This document shows positions 42,973 through 51,692 of a stretch of DNA of 64,000 nucleotides, piece by piece (position 1 is the stretch's first letter; every line of letters starts with the position of its first letter). Origin of the DNA: Lachnospiraceae bacterium (GTDB lineage Bacteria > Bacillota > Clostridia > Lachnospirales > Lachnospiraceae); the NCBI GenBank assembly GCA_910575275.1, contig CAJTEE010000002.1, positions 1-64,000 of the forward strand, read 5' to 3'. The translations under genes and the position numbers were made by a program. Under the pieces are notes generated by a model. It saw only the letters and a list, made by a program, of their open reading frames with translations, searched no databases and was not told the origin of the DNA.

Positions 42973-42995
42973 CTTTGGGACATTTTGTCCCAAAG
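42973..42995. repeat. Palindrome family A, copy 1
   Basis: CTTTGGGACA-TTT-TGTCCCAAAG between the recombinase and the lipoprotein gene, next to a GGCGGCACTATGAAAGCACCGCC-type hairpin. One of six copies in 42,973-46,806. Confidence 0.85.
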
Positions 42996-43029
42996 AGGAT
43001 AGCCATTATCAACATCAAATTGTCTGGAG

Positions 43030-43521
43030 TTAGTCACCATCACTTTTTGTTATTTCTGTTAGAGACAGTTGTAATTGATACACATTTTCTTTACCATTTC
43101 TATCTTTCGTAGTAAGATCAAAATGGAGAATGTTTTCCAAATCACTTGTATCATCAATTTTTATTCTCCTAATTGTGCTGTTCCCAGATATTTGTCCTAA
43201 ATCACCAGTTATATTGACAGTATCTCCCGTCATTTCTATCACATCATTAGAAAGAATAACATCTTTTTCATCACCAACCATAATGTAAAATGTGGTGGAG
43301 TATGATGTAATGTTATTGAAAAAATCATCAGCTACTCTCAAATCACCGCCAGTAAAGATTTCTTCTGTGCCATTCAAAAGAATAATGCCATTTGAAATTG
43401 AAAGCTGTTCATTTTCCCCGCTAAAAGAATATACTATCGGCTGTTCCTGTTCTACCTTTTCGCATCCAACTAATGTCAGTATAAGTATTGCCATAAAGAC
43501 CAACACTTTCGATTTTATCAT
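43030..43521 (-). CDS. Hypothetical lipoprotein
   Basis: A 163-residue protein with a lipoprotein signal (IKSKVLVFMAILILTLVGC, lipobox LVGC with the cysteine near residue 21) and a beta-rich extracellular part (SISNGIILLNGTEEIFTGGDLRV..., MTGDTVNITGDLGQISG). It would be anchored outside the membrane. The ATG at 43,521 has GGGGAGG upstream. It is flanked by palindrome copies A1 and A2, so it looks like a separate cargo cassette. Function unknown. Confidence 0.7.
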   Translation of the reverse strand: MIKSKVLVFMAILILTLVGCEKVEQEQPIVYSFSGENEQLSISNGIILLNGTEEIFTGGDLRVADDFFNNITSYSTTFYIMVGDEKDVILSNDVIEMTGDTVNITGDLGQISGNSTIRRIKIDDTSDLENILHFDLTTKDRNGKENVYQLQLSLTEITKSDGD

Positions 43522-43596
43522 ATTCAATGCCTCCCCAATTTCCAAGTTGTTGATAGGCATTAAGCACCTCATATTCCTGCCCAACAATCTCCCCAA

Positions 43597-43619
43597 CTTT
43601 GGGACATTTTGTCTCAAAG
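43597..43619. repeat. Palindrome family A, copy 2
   Basis: CTTTGGGACATTTTGTCTCAAAG-type copy with one changed position, between the lipoprotein and the XRE gene. A further example of the six-copy family. Confidence 0.8.
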
Positions 43620-43627
43620 TCGCATTT

Positions 43628-43837
43628 TTAATCTTCGTCTTCGACATATTCAAGAATATCCCCTGGTTGGCACTTTAGAACTTTGCAGATTGCGTCTAAC
43701 GTACTGAACCGGACAGCTTTTACTTTTCCCGTTTTCAAGTAAGAGAGATTGACATTAGATATACCGACTTGGGCCGCCAAGTCATTAAGCCGCATTTTTC
43801 TGTCCGCCAGCACCCGGTCAAGCCGAATAATAATCAT
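43628..43837 (-). CDS. XRE-family HTH regulator paired with DUF2975
   Basis: A 69-residue HTH protein (IIIRLDRVLADRKMRLNDLAAQVGISNVNLSYLKTGKVK..., ending CQPGDILEYVEDED), YozG-like. It overlaps the DUF2975 gene by 4 bases; this XRE + DUF2975 pair is a common unit in Firmicutes (compare yoaS-yozG of Bacillus). It probably represses its own operon. Confidence 0.85.
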   Translation of the reverse strand: MIIIRLDRVLADRKMRLNDLAAQVGISNVNLSYLKTGKVKAVRFSTLDAICKVLKCQPGDILEYVEDED

Positions 43838-44460
43838 AGCGTGTGGTCCACCTCGTCCTGCAAATGCACTCCATAATGGATGATATATGCGGCTACAATA
43901 AAAGCGATGCTGGGGATAAGCATATTAAACATTGCCTGCCCTGTAGAAATGGACATCCGACCATTAGATATAAGGTTGGTAAGCCAGCAAATCAATAGTT
44001 TGATGAATGGAACAAAAACAGCCACTGAAAATTGGAGCATCCCATAATAAAGCAGATAGGAGGAGTTTTTCTCTGTAAAAATTTGCCCTTTATTTATATT
44101 GGAAAATACACGGCTCAGAAACCAATAAGCAAAAATCATAGGAACTATATGGACAGCATACATGAGAGAAAGCCCAATCTGAATTGTTAGGTCAATCTGG
44201 TCATTATCGTTTGTCCATACATGAATATCATCGCCCGTAAATACAGTCATACTGCGAGAGTGTGCAGCGTGATTTTTCTCTGCGTAAATTGCTCGCTCAT
44301 AGGTTCCCGTTTTTGTATGCAGGAAGAAAGATTGACGCCCCATAAAGCTGAGGACAGTACATAGGACATAGAAACAGATTACAAAATAGCAAGCAAATTT
44401 CATTAGTTGAGCGGCAGGTCTTGCAAATCGTTCATTTGCGAGTTTCTGAATGAATTTCAT
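43834..44460 (-). CDS. DUF2975 membrane protein
   Basis: A 208-residue protein with four membrane segments (about residues 20-42, 92-115, 135-158 and 175-198), including the typical FSNINKGQIFTEKNSSYLLYYG block before the third. A 45-residue extracytoplasmic loop separates helices 1 and 2. It is the membrane partner of the XRE regulator, to which it is translationally coupled. The molecular function is unknown. Confidence 0.82.
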   Translation of the reverse strand: MKFIQKLANERFARPAAQLMKFACYFVICFYVLCTVLSFMGRQSFFLHTKTGTYERAIYAEKNHAAHSRSMTVFTGDDIHVWTNDNDQIDLTIQIGLSLMYAVHIVPMIFAYWFLSRVFSNINKGQIFTEKNSSYLLYYGMLQFSVAVFVPFIKLLICWLTNLISNGRMSISTGQAMFNMLIPSIAFIVAAYIIHYGVHLQDEVDHTL

Positions 44461-44636
44461 AATTTATCACCTCGGATTTATGATAGCACAGAAATTCAAA
44501 GGTGTCAATAATAATTTAACGATAATCATTAAATTATTATTGAAAGACTTTGCCTGGAAACAAGGCCAGATACCATGTAGCAAAGTCTGCTAATATGGCC
44601 GCCATTATTTTGCCGATTATTAGGGAGCGCACAAAC

Positions 44637-44749
44637 GGCAAGCAATTCGGGTGTGGCCACACTCCGAAATTTTTGCTGGGCCGTGGCCGCAAAAATGCTT
44701 GTTGGGGAGCCTCCCCAAACCCGGCTCTTTGGGACAAAATGTCCCAAAG
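44637..44749 (-). other. oriT-like module ii with palindrome A3
   Basis: Read on the minus strand: palindrome CTTTGGGACA...CCAAAG (44,727-44,749); GGGTTTGGGGAGGCTCCCC with CAACAAGC; a hairpin ATTTTTGC...GCAAAAAT; the inverted repeat GTGTGGCCACAC; and TTGCTTGCC (complement of GGCAAGCAA at 44,637-44,645). The order is the same as in modules i and iii. It is probably the transfer origin of the element that brought the serine recombinase cluster; its own relaxase is not in the window. Confidence 0.5.
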
Positions 44750-44884
44750 AGATTGGCTGTGTCACCGACGCTGTCGCGCCGGTTCCTTATTGCTCCGCTC
44801 GTCCGTCAGTCCCGGCAGATAGTCAATGTTGCGGCCTGCCGTTGAGGGAAGAACCGGGGCGGCACTATGAAAAGCGCCGTTCAG

Positions 44885-44907
44885 CTTTGGGACATTTTGT
44901 CCCAAAG
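44885..44907. repeat. Palindrome family A, copy 4
   Basis: A perfect copy preceded by GGGGCGGCACTATGAAAAGC, the same leader as copy 1, so a unit longer than the palindrome itself is duplicated. Confidence 0.8.
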
Positions 44908-44970
44908 GTTTTCATTCTAAATCCACCTCAATTTGTATAAGACTACTATCACTATCTGAGCATTTTATGA

Positions 44971-45243
44971 TTAGCTTTTTCTATGTTTACATACGAAGAT
45001 AGCCAGAACATACCCTAATAGAAAGCAGATGCCGATTATGCACCACACAAAAGCAGCAATGACATTGCCACCGATGAGAAACCCAGAATCCGCAGTTAGG
45101 GCTATGACCGCAAAAACAACTGCTATAATAAAGCAATAGATCGGTATGTATCGTAAAATTTTGTGTTGTGTTCTACATCCGATAAGGATTTGAATAAGAA
45201 AAGCGATAAGGGTAGGCCCTCCGAAATAAAGTAGAATATCCAT
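44971..45243 (-). CDS. Small membrane protein (LytTR operon)
   Basis: A 90-residue protein with three hydrophobic helices (about residues 3-22, 32-52 and 58-83) and a basic C-terminal tail (CKHRKS). It is third in a minus-strand operon after the LytTR regulator and the DUF3021-like protein, 12 bases downstream of the latter. No family recognised. Confidence 0.65.
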   Translation of the reverse strand: MDILLYFGGPTLIAFLIQILIGCRTQHKILRYIPIYCFIIAVVFAVIALTADSGFLIGGNVIAAFVWCIIGICFLLGYVLAIFVCKHRKS

Positions 45244-45255
45244 CTTAACCTTCCT

Positions 45256-45747
45256 TTACTCAGCGGATATTATATCGGCTCCGGTTTTGTATTCAGAAAG
45301 TGCGCTATCGTATTTTTTCCCAACTTGGCGGTAGTGCCGTTCAAGGAGATAAAGGGCAAATATCAATGTTGCGCTGGAGAGGATGAAAGCAATTAGCCAA
45401 ACAGAAATTCCCGTTTTACAATTAGTAATTCCAAACATATCAAGAATTACAGATGGTAGCCCATAATTGACTGATAGAACGCTGCAAATGAGTACATATG
45501 GGATACCACAAATCAAAAGCCGAGATTTTATTGCATATTCACTTTCCTGTCCATCAACGCAGATCATAGAATATAACGCGGACAAAATAGTAGCCGAAAC
45601 CAAACAAAGTAAGGTTTGAGGTGTATTTAATCCATTTGCACGAAATTGAGGAAAAAGGATACGGACAAAAAACAAGGTCTGAAGTAGTCCAAAGATAAAG
45701 AAGAACACTGTAAAAAAGCGCCAAATAATTGAACGATAGTTATTCAT
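45256..45747 (-). CDS. DUF3021-like four-helix membrane protein
   Basis: A 163-residue protein with four membrane helices (about 8-28, 45-65, 75-98 and 112-137) and a cytoplasmic helical tail (LERHYRQVGKKYDSALSEYK). It starts directly after the LytTR gene stops. LytTR + DUF3021 is a recurrent two-gene regulatory unit in Firmicutes in which the membrane protein is thought to control the regulator. Family match by layout rather than by a clear motif. Confidence 0.68.
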   Translation of the reverse strand: MNNYRSIIWRFFTVFFFIFGLLQTLFFVRILFPQFRANGLNTPQTLLCLVSATILSALYSMICVDGQESEYAIKSRLLICGIPYVLICSVLSVNYGLPSVILDMFGITNCKTGISVWLIAFILSSATLIFALYLLERHYRQVGKKYDSALSEYKTGADIISAE

Positions 45748-46188
45748 CTATATAACCCCCAATGCTGTCTTTATATCGCTTGTATATTGCCGTGACACAA
45801 TAATTTTTTCTCCGTTATCCATAGTCAGCAAAAGCCTGGCACCAATTTCTGGGCGAATAGATTTCGTGCGTTTCAAATTGATAATAGTTGCCTTAGATAC
45901 ACGGAAGAAAGATCTGTTTTTCAAATAGTTTTCTAACTCGTAAAGTCGCTTGTCTGTTTCATATATCTGTTGCTCGGTATAAAGGAAAGTCTTACGGTCT
46001 ACCGACTCGATATACAAAATATCATTCAAAGCGATTTGAAAATGTTCTCCTTGCTGCCGACAACACAATTTCGTATCGAGAGAATCCAGTGCAGAAACAA
46101 TTCTTTGAACATTTTCATCTTTAGTCATGCAATTTATGATGACTTCAATCTCTTGAATATCAGCCTGTATGTTAATTGCCACTTTCAA
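45748..46188 (-). CDS. LytTR-type DNA-binding response regulator without receiver
   Basis: A 146-residue protein. The C-terminal LytTR domain (residues about 45-145) contains ILYIESVDRKTFLYTEQQIYET, FFRVSKATIINLKRTKSIRPE and KIIVSRQYTSDIKTALG. The N-terminal 45 residues form a small alpha/beta extension instead of a phosphoreceiver. It probably autoregulates the operon it shares with the DUF3021-like protein. Confidence 0.87.
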   Translation of the reverse strand: MKVAINIQADIQEIEVIINCMTKDENVQRIVSALDSLDTKLCCRQQGEHFQIALNDILYIESVDRKTFLYTEQQIYETDKRLYELENYLKNRSFFRVSKATIINLKRTKSIRPEIGARLLLTMDNGEKIIVSRQYTSDIKTALGVI

Positions 46189-46366
46189 TTTTCGCCCCTC
46201 CCTTCATGCCTATTTTACAAAAGGTAAATTGGGTTTTCAAGACATCGCAACACAAGATGCACCAAACAGCGACAGAGTTGCAATCAAACCCTATTTGCAC
46301 CTGTTCAAGGGCGGCGCATTATCGGAAATCAAGTATATCACATTCCCGCACAGCAATCCAGCCGAC

Positions 46367-46389
46367 CTTTGGGACAAAATGTCCCAAAG
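46367..46389. repeat. Palindrome family A, copy 5
   Basis: A perfect copy in the AAAA-centre orientation (CTTTGGGACA-AAA-TGTCCCAAAG), upstream of the LytTR operon. Confidence 0.8.
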
Positions 46390-46783
46390 GTCGCCCCCAT
46401 GTTAGCATTTGTGGAACGAATAGGGCGCAGGACATATAAACATACCACCCCCCTGCCAAACGCGCCCGGAAACCCTTGATACAAGCGGCTTTCAAACGCC
46501 CAAATGGTAACAGTCCAGCCGTGGAAAATAAGCGGTTTTACAGCGCGTTCAACCCTATCCCCCCGCCCTTTCCCATTCATGGGAAAGGGCGCGGCTCTGG
46601 AGGATATATCCCCCGCCGCACCGGAGGGGTAGCACAGCCGGGGCAGGCCGTCAAGGGCAAGCCGCCGCTGGCGGCGGTGCTACGCACCCTTGACCGCCCG
46701 CACCCGTCTGTGCTCAATAGTAGGCGGCGACGGGGGATATACCACTAGAGCCCCTATGTAAAAATGCGCAGGAATAACGATTG

Positions 46784-46806
46784 CTTTGGGACATTTTGTC
46801 TCGAAG
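46784..46806. repeat. Palindrome family A, copy 6
   Basis: A slightly diverged copy (CTTTGGGACATTTTGTCTCGAAG type). It is the last one before the methyltransferase region, marking the far edge of this element's repeats. Confidence 0.75.
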
Positions 46807-47352
46807 CCACCATGCGATATTTAGATTTTTCGGGTAGAATGGCCGGGGCTGCTGGGGGCCGCCTTGATAACCAAAGCAGGGTGGCCCCCAGTGGACTCCG
46901 GCCATATCGCACAGAAAAACCGCCCCATTTTCAAGGACGGCTTTCTGCGTAATGTGATAGTTTCAATCTTTTTTCTTTTCGTCAAAAACCTTGCGTTTTC
47001 GTGTTCCTAATAAGAGTTAATCATAGGAAACGGGTACCCTTTTCCGTAAACCTGCCCGCCGCGCTATGGCTTGCCGGACAGATTTTGCATGTTGGGAAGT
47101 TTCCCAAACCCTCTTGAAAATCCTCTCACGACCTACAACACCACATAGAGTAGCTTTGACGATGTTTTGAAAAATTTCTTCAAAAAGTTTTCCTTGTTTC
47201 CTACTACAGTGAAAATTAGAAAATGCCAAAGAAATATAGAAGAAATGCTTCTGTTGTCACTAAAACTATTTTGAATATGCACTTTATCAATATTGACAAA
47301 GGACACTCTTTCATGTAAGATAAACATATAAAAAAAATAGAAAAGGTGATGA

Positions 47353-47397
47353 ATGTCCGGCGTATCAGATGTCACACAATCGATGGCATGGGTATGA
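47353..47397 (+). promoter_or_regulatory. Possible 14-residue leader peptide
   Basis: AAAAGGTGATGA precedes an ATG encoding MSGVSDVTQSMAWV and TGA. Together with the hairpin at 47,482-47,534 and the T-rich run after it, this resembles a leader-peptide attenuator for the downstream methyltransferase. Confidence 0.4.
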
Positions 47398-47481
47398 CTG
47401 GAGAAGAGTAGATAAAATCAATTCAATAGCTTAAAACGAATTGTTATTACGGTTTTGTTTTTATGCCTAGTGTTTGATTTT

Positions 47482-47552
47482 ATTTTACTCTTAACTATTC
47501 TTCGTCATTTGAGTGATTAGTCGTAGAGTAAAATCTATGGCTTTTTCTTTTG
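47482..47552 (+). promoter_or_regulatory. Hairpin and T-run before the methyltransferase
   Basis: ATTTTACTCT (47,482-47,491) pairs exactly with AGAGTAAAAT (47,525-47,534); a CTTTTTCTTTT run follows at about 47,542-47,551, then AAAGGAG and the ATG at 47,572. It is a candidate transcription attenuator. Confidence 0.45.
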
Positions 47553-47571
47553 CTCACAGAAAGGAGAAGTA

Positions 47572-48402
47572 ATGTTAAAGAGTGTCGAAACTGTTTTAGA
47601 AAAACCACTCCTTTACAAAAAAACGGAGGGTGAATTTTGGAATGATGAGCATATCTCCAAGCAAATGCTAAAGGCTCATCTCAATCCAGAATTTGACGGA
47701 GCAAGCAGAAAGCATGCATTTATTGAAGAATCTGTTGTATGGATAACGAAGCTTGTATCACCAATAGAGTATCCGTTACTTTTTGATATTGGATGTGGTC
47801 CGGGAATATATGCAGAGAAATTTGCAAGGCAAGGGTACTATGTTACAGGTATTGATTTTTCTAAGAGGTCAATAGACTATGCGAAAAATTCTGCATTAAA
47901 ACAGGGATTGGATATTTCATATTTATATCAAAATTATTTAAACATGGAATTAAATACGGCTTTTGATTTTGCAACAATGATATATTGCGATTATGGGGCA
48001 TTGTCAACAGATGACCGAAAAACGCTTATGCAGAATGTTTATTCCCACTTGAAATCCGGCGGAAAATTCTTATTGGATGTATTTTCCACAGAAAAGTATA
48101 ATTCATTTTTACAAACACGGACATGGGAGGTCTGCAACAACGGAGGATTTTGGAGCAATGAGAAATATGTGGCATTTTATGGCAATTATAAGTATGCGCC
48201 CAATGTTACTTTAGAACAGGCTTCCATTATTAAAGACAGTGGCGTATTCCAGTATTATATCTGGAATACATACTTTACAAAAGAAACTTTGATTAGTGAA
48301 GCACAGGAGGTTGGATTCAAATTGCGTGGAGTATGGGCAGATGTTGCAGGAAGTGTGTATTCTGATAAGGCATTTACGCTTGCAATGCTTTTTGAAAAAT
48401 AA
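47572..48402 (+). CDS. Class I SAM-dependent methyltransferase
   Basis: A 276-residue methyltransferase with SAM motif I LLFDIGCGPGIYAEKFA (residues about 84-100), the acidic post-I strand VTGIDFSKRSIDYA and motif IV-like FATMIYCDYGALS. The Rossmann fold occupies residues 75-190. The substrate is unknown; a small molecule is more likely than rRNA because the erm and cfr motifs are absent. AAAGGAG lies upstream. The possible leader peptide and attenuator ahead of it would suit an inducible detoxification or resistance function; this is inference. Confidence 0.8.
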   Translation: MLKSVETVLEKPLLYKKTEGEFWNDEHISKQMLKAHLNPEFDGASRKHAFIEESVVWITKLVSPIEYPLLFDIGCGPGIYAEKFARQGYYVTGIDFSKRSIDYAKNSALKQGLDISYLYQNYLNMELNTAFDFATMIYCDYGALSTDDRKTLMQNVYSHLKSGGKFLLDVFSTEKYNSFLQTRTWEVCNNGGFWSNEKYVAFYGNYKYAPNVTLEQASIIKDSGVFQYYIWNTYFTKETLISEAQEVGFKLRGVWADVAGSVYSDKAFTLAMLFEK

Positions 48403-48517
48403 TTGCTTATAACACCATTTGTTGAATAAATAACAAAATCTGCCCGGCGGCAGAAAAGAAAAAAACCGCTGTTCGGGCAGAAGATTTAATGCGTTCATTT
48501 ACCGAAAATAACATCAG

Positions 48518-48556
48518 CCGGCGGTTTTGAAATAATAATCAAAGCCGCCGGTTTTA
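48518..48556 (+). terminator. Terminator between the methyltransferase and the convergent recombinase
   Basis: CCGGCGGTTTTGA (48,518-48,530) and TCAAAGCCGCCGG (48,539-48,551) form a 12-bp stem with an 8-base loop, followed by TTTTATG. A GCCCGGCGGCAG.../CTGTTCGGGC structure lies just before it. Confidence 0.65.
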
Positions 48557-48800
48557 TGTAGCAGGACAGCTTTCATGGACATGGCGGTATTGGAGGTGCT
48601 GCTATGTCTGTTTTTTATTTCGCGGGTATTTTGGGTTATGGTGAATTATCAAAAAAATCTTGTCTTGTGAAGATGGATATTCTGTCTATGGATATGAATA
48701 GCAACGCTTAACAAGGGCACACAGGCCATAGTATAAAGCGCAGAGAGAAAGTTTTTCAGATTTTCCACTCAAACGAAACGCGGTCGCTGGTGGCCTGGAC

Positions 48801-50261
48801 CTAGGAGAGAATGATGTCCGTCACCTGCCTTCGGTCGTCAAAGTCAATCGTGTTCCAGTTTTCCAGATGGGCGGACAGGAACTCAATTTTCTGTGGGGAG
48901 ATTGTTTCCGCGTTCAGTGCTGCGATTTCCTTTATCAGCCGTTGGCGGTTTGCGTCCAGTTCCTCGATTTTCCCATTGGCATAGGACAGCAGAACCGCAT
49001 TGGCCCCGGTCAGGGTGTTCAGCAGTTTTTCAATTTCGTCCTCCACCTGGGCAAGTTCCACATTCAAGGCGGTCAGCTTGGGATTGACGGTCGTTGCTTT
49101 TGCGGTCAGGGTTTGAAATTCGGAGAGCTTCTTCACCATCTCCCCATAAACAAATTGCTCAAACTCCGCCGTCCGAAGCGTCCTGCAGCCCTCACAGCTT
49201 TTGTTGTCCGCCCTCTTGGAGCACCGAAGATACTGCGTTCCTGCCGGATTGCCCACGCTCATAAGGGCATACCCGCAACGCCCACATTTGATTTTTCCGG
49301 CCAGCCAGGTATTCCGGGCCTTGCGTCCTCCCTGGAATGTGATATTTGCCAGCAGCTTCTTTCTGCACCGTAACCAAGTACCAGTGGGAATAATGCCCTC
49401 GCTGGGGGCCAGCACAAGGATCTGTCCGCGCAGGTCCTTGTTTTTTCGCTCCTGCACGTCCCGGCCCTGGTATAGATAGCAGCCGTTTGTCCCGGCGAAG
49501 TCCGCCGCGTCATTGACTACAACCGTACCTTGACCCTTGAAAAACTCGTACAGCTTCAGGTCGGCCTGGGCGTAAATCGGGTTGCGGAGCAGTTGAGAGA
49601 TAAAGCCCCGTTTCAACTCCTTGCCATAAATCAGGATATTATTTTCAGCAAAGTACCGGGCAATATCCCCGAACGACGTGGACAGCTCGGCGTACATCTC
49701 AAACATCAACCGGGCGATATTCGCCGTGGCGGGGTCCGGGATCATCATTTTTGTGCGGATACCCTGGAGGGTGGTAGGCTCCAGCCTGAAACCGTAGGGG
49801 GCCGCGCCGCTCATATGGAAACCGCGCTGGCACCGGGAATAGTAAGCGTCCGTCACCCGCTTTTGAATGGTTTCCCGTTCCAGTTGGGCGAACACGATGC
49901 AGATGTTCAGCATGGCCCGGCCCATGGGTGTGGAGGTATCAAATTTTTCCGTAGAAGAAACGAACTCCACGTTGTATTCCTGGAACAACTCCATCATGGC
50001 GGCGAAGTCCAGAATGGAGCGGCTGATCCTGTCCAACTTATAAACTACCACCCGGCGAATTAAGCTCTGCCTGATGTCGGCCATTAACTCCTGGAAATGT
50101 GGACGGTCTGTGTTCTTTCCGGAAAATCCTTTATCTTGGTAGTCCTTAAAATTCCCACCCCTTAACTCATATTTGCAGAACTCGATTTGACTTTCAATGC
50201 TGATACTGTCCTTGCGGTCCACGGACTGTCTGGCGTAGATAGCGTCGATACGGTTTTCCAT
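48801..50261 (-). CDS. Large serine recombinase, ended 14 codons early by an amber stop
   Basis: A 486-residue serine recombinase: resolvase domain with catalytic S13 (AIYARQSVDRKDS), recombinase domain (about 160-300), zinc ribbon (CGRCGYALM...CSKRADNKSCEGC) and a coiled-coil C terminus. The frame stops at TAG (48,801-48,803) after VTDIILS, but the next codons (VQATSDRVSFEWKI, then TGA at 48,756-48,758) read like the family's natural end. It is probably still folded; whether it is active is unknown. The ATG at 50,261 has AAAGGAG. It is the likely integrase of the element that carries blaRI-like genes and mobC. Confidence 0.85.
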   Translation of the reverse strand: MENRIDAIYARQSVDRKDSISIESQIEFCKYELRGGNFKDYQDKGFSGKNTDRPHFQELMADIRQSLIRRVVVYKLDRISRSILDFAAMMELFQEYNVEFVSSTEKFDTSTPMGRAMLNICIVFAQLERETIQKRVTDAYYSRCQRGFHMSGAAPYGFRLEPTTLQGIRTKMMIPDPATANIARLMFEMYAELSTSFGDIARYFAENNILIYGKELKRGFISQLLRNPIYAQADLKLYEFFKGQGTVVVNDAADFAGTNGCYLYQGRDVQERKNKDLRGQILVLAPSEGIIPTGTWLRCRKKLLANITFQGGRKARNTWLAGKIKCGRCGYALMSVGNPAGTQYLRCSKRADNKSCEGCRTLRTAEFEQFVYGEMVKKLSEFQTLTAKATTVNPKLTALNVELAQVEDEIEKLLNTLTGANAVLLSYANGKIEELDANRQRLIKEIAALNAETISPQKIEFLSAHLENWNTIDFDDRRQVTDIILS

Positions 50262-50401
50262 GATAGCTCCTTTCCTATCGGGAAATGGAGCTGTCAACCT
50301 TTACAAGTATATTATACCAAAGACAGCCCCAAATCACAAGGATGTGGGGGAAACGCAGAAAGGCAGCACCCGGAAAAGTGCCGCCCCTCAACCTTGCCCC
50401 A

Positions 50402-50424
50402 CTTCTGGCCACGGTGGCCAGAAG
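50402..50424. repeat. Palindrome family B, copy 1
   Basis: CTTCTGGCCAC-GGTGGCCAGAAG, between the recombinase and the sigma-like gene, preceded by a GGCAGCAC...GTGCCGCC hairpin in the same way as family A copy 1. Confidence 0.8.
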
Positions 50425-50806
50425 TCCAGCGAGGATAAATCCATTTCGATCCATGATTGCGCCGAATTTACCACGCGCCCCGGCACAGGGGAGCCTCCCA
50501 GGCCGCCGGCGGCTCCGGCTGTCATAACTCCGCAGGATTGCGAAGCTCCCCCGCAAGCCTATGGGAGGGCGTGAGCAAGTTTCATTGTCCCCTGCGCTGT
50601 CGTCGCACCCGGTTTGCCAGGGCCGGGTTAAAGGCCGCGTTAATCGCTCGGCTCGCTTCTCTCACCTCCTTGAGCGGGCTGTCCTGGCGGCGCGCCTTTT
50701 GTCGCTGTTCACGCAGGTTTTGTGCCTGGAATACTGTGTATTTAGTTGTCCTTGGTGTATAAGCCCTTCTTACCTATCAGGCGGGGTAGGGGCTGTTTGT
50801 TGCTCC

Positions 50807-51229
50807 CTATCCGTAGAAATTTTTCAAAATTTCCGCGAGATTTTTAACACCCCGGCGGATACTGTCGCAAATGGAGCTTTCCACCACATTTTCAGACTTG
50901 GCAATTTCAGACTTCTTCTTGCCCAGAATGTAGTGAGCATACACCCTTCGGGCCTGAATGAGCGGGAGCTGGTTAAGAGCGGCGTAGAGTGCGGAGCGGT
51001 TTTCCTCGTCCAGAATGATCTCCTCCGGGGGCAGGGGCGGGAACATCACATCCGGCTCAAAGCCGGGGTCAACGTCCAGGGAGCACTCTTTATGCTCCCG
51101 CTTGCGCCGCTTATAGCTGTCGCACTGGCGGCCCCCGGTAGAGAGAACGACGGCGATTTCGTCGGAAACTTCCAGCGTGATATTTTCGGTCAGGTGGGGA
51201 TAGTAGCGGTTCAATTTAATAGTTGTCAT
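50807..51229 (-). CDS. Sigma factor-like regulator of a mobile element
   Basis: A 140-residue protein. The N terminus is typical of element-borne regulators (TTIKLNRYYPHLTENITLEVSDEIAVVL, RRKREHKECSLD), followed by a sigma region-4-like HTH (LNQLPLIQARRVYAHYILGKKKSEIAKSENVVESSICDSIRRG). The ATG at 51,229 has GGAGGG upstream; the frame is open to 51,310. It lies upstream of the serine recombinase on the same strand and may drive excision or transfer genes. Confidence 0.78.
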   Translation of the reverse strand: MTTIKLNRYYPHLTENITLEVSDEIAVVLSTGGRQCDSYKRRKREHKECSLDVDPGFEPDVMFPPLPPEEIILDEENRSALYAALNQLPLIQARRVYAHYILGKKKSEIAKSENVVESSICDSIRRGVKNLAEILKNFYG

Positions 51230-51299
51230 ATGTACCCTCCATTTCGATTTTGGCGGAAAGGAACAGATCGAAATGGAGGGGGTGGAGAACGGCAGCGAG

Positions 51300-51322
51300 C
51301 TTCTGGACACGGTGTCCAGAGG
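51300..51322. repeat. Palindrome family B, copy 2
   Basis: CTTCTGGACAC-GGTGTCCAGAGG, upstream of the sigma-like gene. Confidence 0.75.
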
Positions 51323-51561
51323 CTCCGCCAGGATAGAAAAACGCCCGCACAGCGCAAGGCTATACGGACGTACCAGGGCGACAGGTTATTACAATTTTCG
51401 CAGTTAGGGATAGGGCTACCCGTCAGAGGGGGATAGCTTTTTTTGACGGTCTAAATTGAAATGACAGAAAAAAGGACATACCGATACCTCCCGGATACCG
51501 CCGTGTCCTTAAAAATGGGCGACTTTAACACACCCTCCGTTTTCCATTTTTCAAAAGAAAG

Positions 51562-51598
51562 CGGCGGCCTTGAAATTTGTTATTTCAAAACCGCCGCA
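51562..51598 (-). terminator. Hairpin downstream of the BlaR1-like gene
   Basis: GCGGCGG...TTGAAAT and ATTTCAA...CCGCCGC pair around a short loop; a second stem AAGGACA/TGTCCTT lies at about 51,472-51,513. Either could end the blaI-blaR1-like transcript. Confidence 0.5.
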
Positions 51599-51692
51599 AG
51601 GCTACTTGTATATTGTTTGGGCGTGTTGATACCAGCCGCCAAAACAACGGTTTTTTATTATGCCGTTGTTCTGGCAGAAGTGTTGAATATTA

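Larger units (their letters stand above)
46206..47350. other. Repeat-rich intergenic region
   Basis: No intact gene. It holds palindrome copies A5 (46,367-46,389) and A6 (46,784-46,806), and a GCCCTTTCCC/GGGAAAGGGC hairpin (about 46,564-46,590). The CAGCCGTGGAAA-to-CCCTATCC block around that hairpin is repeated at about 55,720-55,800. A large GGGGGCC.../...GGCCCCC stem lies at about 46,855-46,890. A frame reading ...GALSEIKYITFPHSNPADL before A5 looks like a gene fragment. Confidence 0.55.

Noticed and set aside
46206-46405. An intact gene in the frame ending GALSEIKYITFPHSNPADL
   Set aside because: No ribosome site or family match, and its 3' part runs into palindrome A5; treated as a fragment.
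47572-48402. Erm-type rRNA methyltransferase
   Set aside because: It has a class I SAM fold but lacks the N-terminal and NPPY/NIPY motifs of Erm proteins, so the substrate is left open.
50561-51436. A 291-codon plus-strand frame
   Set aside because: It is the antisense of the sigma-like gene and flanking repeats, with no ribosome site.
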